Below are positions 62,511 to 64,000 of a stretch of DNA of 64,000 nt, piece after piece. Every line of letters starts with the position of its first letter. Position 1 is the stretch's first letter. This DNA is from Microcystis wesenbergii NRERC-220. Lineage in GTDB: Bacteria; Cyanobacteriota; Cyanobacteriia; Cyanobacteriales; Microcystaceae. The notes beneath the pieces were generated by a model. The model was not told the DNA's origin, searched no databases, and worked only from the letters and a program-made list of their open reading frames with translations. The stretch lies in the NCBI RefSeq assembly GCF_032027425.1, contig NZ_JAVSJA010000001.1, positions 2,803,501 through 2,867,500 on the forward strand, read 5' to 3'. A program made the position numbers and the translations under genes.

Positions 62511-63689
62511 GGGAGCATCCCAGTTTTGCAATGAGTAAAAATACTCAGGCAATATCGCCGTTGAGATAAGCACAACGTAGCTTCAAATACTGAGGAACAT
62601 TCTCTGCTTTCCATTGTGCTCCCACAATTTTCATTCTTGCACCTATTTGCTTAATCTTTGACTCTACACTTCCAGAACCGATGCAAATCCCTTGGGATTG
62701 ATAGAGTTCGTAATTGGGTATTCTTTCTCGATGTTTATCGACATATTTGGTGAAATTTATAGCCTGTTTCTTTTTGCATCCCTCTAATTCCTCTAAAACT
62801 CTTTTCACCTCTCCTTTCCATAAATTCTCTTTGATTCTATTCAGACGCTTGTTTGACCCGCCTATTTTATTCATATTCTCTACTAAATGATACCAATCCA
62901 ATATTTCTCTCCTTTTAACACCGATTTTCTCCATCAGATTCCACACCCCATCATGACCATCTCCTAAACAGGTGACTACCTCTGTTAAGGGCTGACGGTT
63001 CACCCATTCCAGTAATTCTTCATTTTGCTGAAAAAATCCCGCACATTCTTGACCATGCAGACTTACTGCTTTGTAATCTCGACCTTGACTCGGTTGTCCT
63101 TTGGGCGTTCTGATTCTGACTTTTCCGACCTCTACACTCAATGCTTCTACCGGACTCTTTGCTTCTGCTTCCTCAAATTTATATCTTTGTACAAGCCTCT
63201 GTTGACTACTGCCTGAAACTGCCATTCCTGTCGCCATTTTGAGATCTTTTTCCGCATCTTCAAAAGAGACTTTAGCCACTGCTCCTAAGCAACATTTCTC
63301 CAGCATGGGACTTAATCGATTATTCTTGCTTAATCCTAGTTTATCGGCTTGTTTCTCGCTTATCTTGACTTTCCCTATGATACTGCTTACGCTTTTGGTT
63401 CGCCCTGCTTGGGTTCCTGTTGCTGATTCAAAAAAAAATTGCCTATGGCAGGACCCAATGTAGTCAGCCAATGGTCTCGCAGGGCGGTTTCAATGCCCTC
63501 AAAGCTACGTAGTTGTTCTTCTGGGGTATTATCGACTAGAATTTGAGCAATGGCTTTTAAATGTTGATCTAGTTGTTCTTTTTGGTCTGTATTCATGATT
63601 CTACCGTTTAATTGTTTCTCTTTATTTTGCCTTAGCTAACGTTTTTAGTCTCTAAGCATTTATACTTATGGCAAAATTGGGATGCTCCC
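62511..63689 (-). mobile_element. ISKra4-family insertion sequence (1179 bp)
   Basis: Flanked by the 8-bp direct repeat AGCACATC (62503-62510 and 63690-63697). Ends GGGAGCATCCCAGTTTTGC and, reversed, GGGAGCATCCCAATTTTGC (18 of 19). Confidence 0.94.
62545..63596 (-). CDS. ISKra4-family transposase, made by -1 frameshifting
   Basis: ORF1 (63387-63596) starts MNTDQKEQLDQHLKAIAQIL; ORF2 (to 62545) has FFFESATGTQAGRTKSVSS, a CLGAVAKVSF segment, VTCLGDGHDGVWNL (Asp), DWYHLVENM and CIGSGSVESKIKQIGARMK (Glu). A T9 run (63428-63436 on the minus strand) joins them by a -1 slip: 1052 bases plus one is 351 codons, 350 aa and stop. All catalytic parts are present. Probably active. Confidence 0.88.
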
Positions 63690-64000
63690 AGCACATCTGA
63701 TTGCCATCGCTTGTAGTGAAACACCAACGGGACGAGCAAAATGGACACTTCAAATGCTGGCAGATAAAATGGTCGAACTTGAATATGTGGAAAAAATATC
63801 ACGAGAAACCATCAGAAAAACCTTAAAAAAAATGAATTGAAACCATGGCTGAATCAATCATGGGTCATTCCCCCAAAAGAATCAGCGGAGTTTGTCTGTG
63901 CCATGGAAGATGTCTTGGATATTTATCATAGTGAGTATGACCAGCAAAATCCCTGGCTGTGTTTTGATGAGAGTTGCTGACAGGGGGACAAGCAAGCTGA

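Larger units (their letters stand above)
62042..64000 (+). mobile_element. IS630-type element (second type), split by ISKra4 and running out of the window
   Basis: TA at 62040-62041, then GTGGACTGTTTCAGCTAATT, the same end as the 105-bp MITE at 37495. The transposase reading runs on past the ISKra4 insertion; the right end lies beyond base 64000. Confidence 0.85.
62204..64000 (+). pseudogene. IS630-type transposase interrupted by ISKra4
   Basis: First part MPKKKYIVDLTDSERTELEQ to IIDGEKEAH; after excision of ISKra4 and one 8-bp repeat it continues in frame LIAIACSETPTGRAKWTLQM then LADKMVELEYVE. An A8 run near 63827 needs a -1 slip (KTLKK to NELKPWLNQSWVIP), probably the natural frameshift of this family. 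Near 63977 FDESC is followed by a TGA where family members continue, so a small deletion may also have damaged it. Confidence 0.82.

Overview
The window reads as a cyanobacterial chromosome, most likely Microcystis aeruginosa or a close relative. Support: PSII small-subunit genes psbI and psbX, Ycf34, the ferredoxin-thioredoxin reductase catalytic chain, DUF1816, DUF3288, DUF309 and DUF3769 genes, many HIP1 sites (GCGATCGC), and a very high load of IS elements, MITEs, group II introns and short tandem arrays. The species name is inference from content, not from a search. No tRNA, rRNA or CRISPR array was recognised.

Layout. 1-10.8 kb: the 3' end of an ftsH gene, an FAD oxidoreductase, a Uma2 nuclease, a kinase fusion, then a toxin-antitoxin island (5.5-8.0 kb) of three partly decayed modules separated by three copies of a HIP1 hairpin; a PEP-CTERM protein; HAD phosphatase and nitrilase genes. 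11.6-14.2 kb: three small membrane-protein genes, the last cut by an IS630-type element. 14.4-19.5 kb: tRNA nucleotidyltransferase, ycf34, a PIN toxin-antitoxin pair and an 899-aa single-chain restriction-modification enzyme. 19.6-26.2 kb: a lipopolysaccharide-export set (LptD-like DUF3769 protein, LptF/G, LptB, LptA) with psbI and rsmI between. 26.5-39.6 kb: housekeeping genes (ftrC, comF, psbX, ftsH, holB, copper ATPase, lepB, mazG) plus an EcoRV-type restriction-modification locus whose methyltransferase is intact and whose nuclease is destroyed. 39.9-51.3 kb: two glycosyltransferases, trpC, an aminotransferase, a four-carbon sugar acid kinase, lpxA, lpxB and a sulfate-binding protein.

51.6-64 kb is almost wholly mobile DNA: a second copy of the IS630 element, an intact group II intron, a GIY-YIG gene split by a MITE, and a second group II intron split by an IS4 element and an IS701-type element that itself carries an IS5-type element; last comes another IS630 element split by an ISKra4 element. 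Target-site duplications are visible for nearly all of these, and removing the insertions arithmetically restores open reading frames. Several MITE families recur, most with short tandem arrays filling their interiors.

Functionally, the outer-membrane theme is the most coherent: lpxA and lpxB make lipid A precursors and the Lpt genes export LPS. The most interesting single locus is the EcoRV-like methyltransferase with its relic nuclease (29.5-30.9 kb). I did not find a system that I can defend as wholly new; the best candidates for unknown function are the membrane trio at 11.6-14.2 kb and the toxin-antitoxin cassette array.
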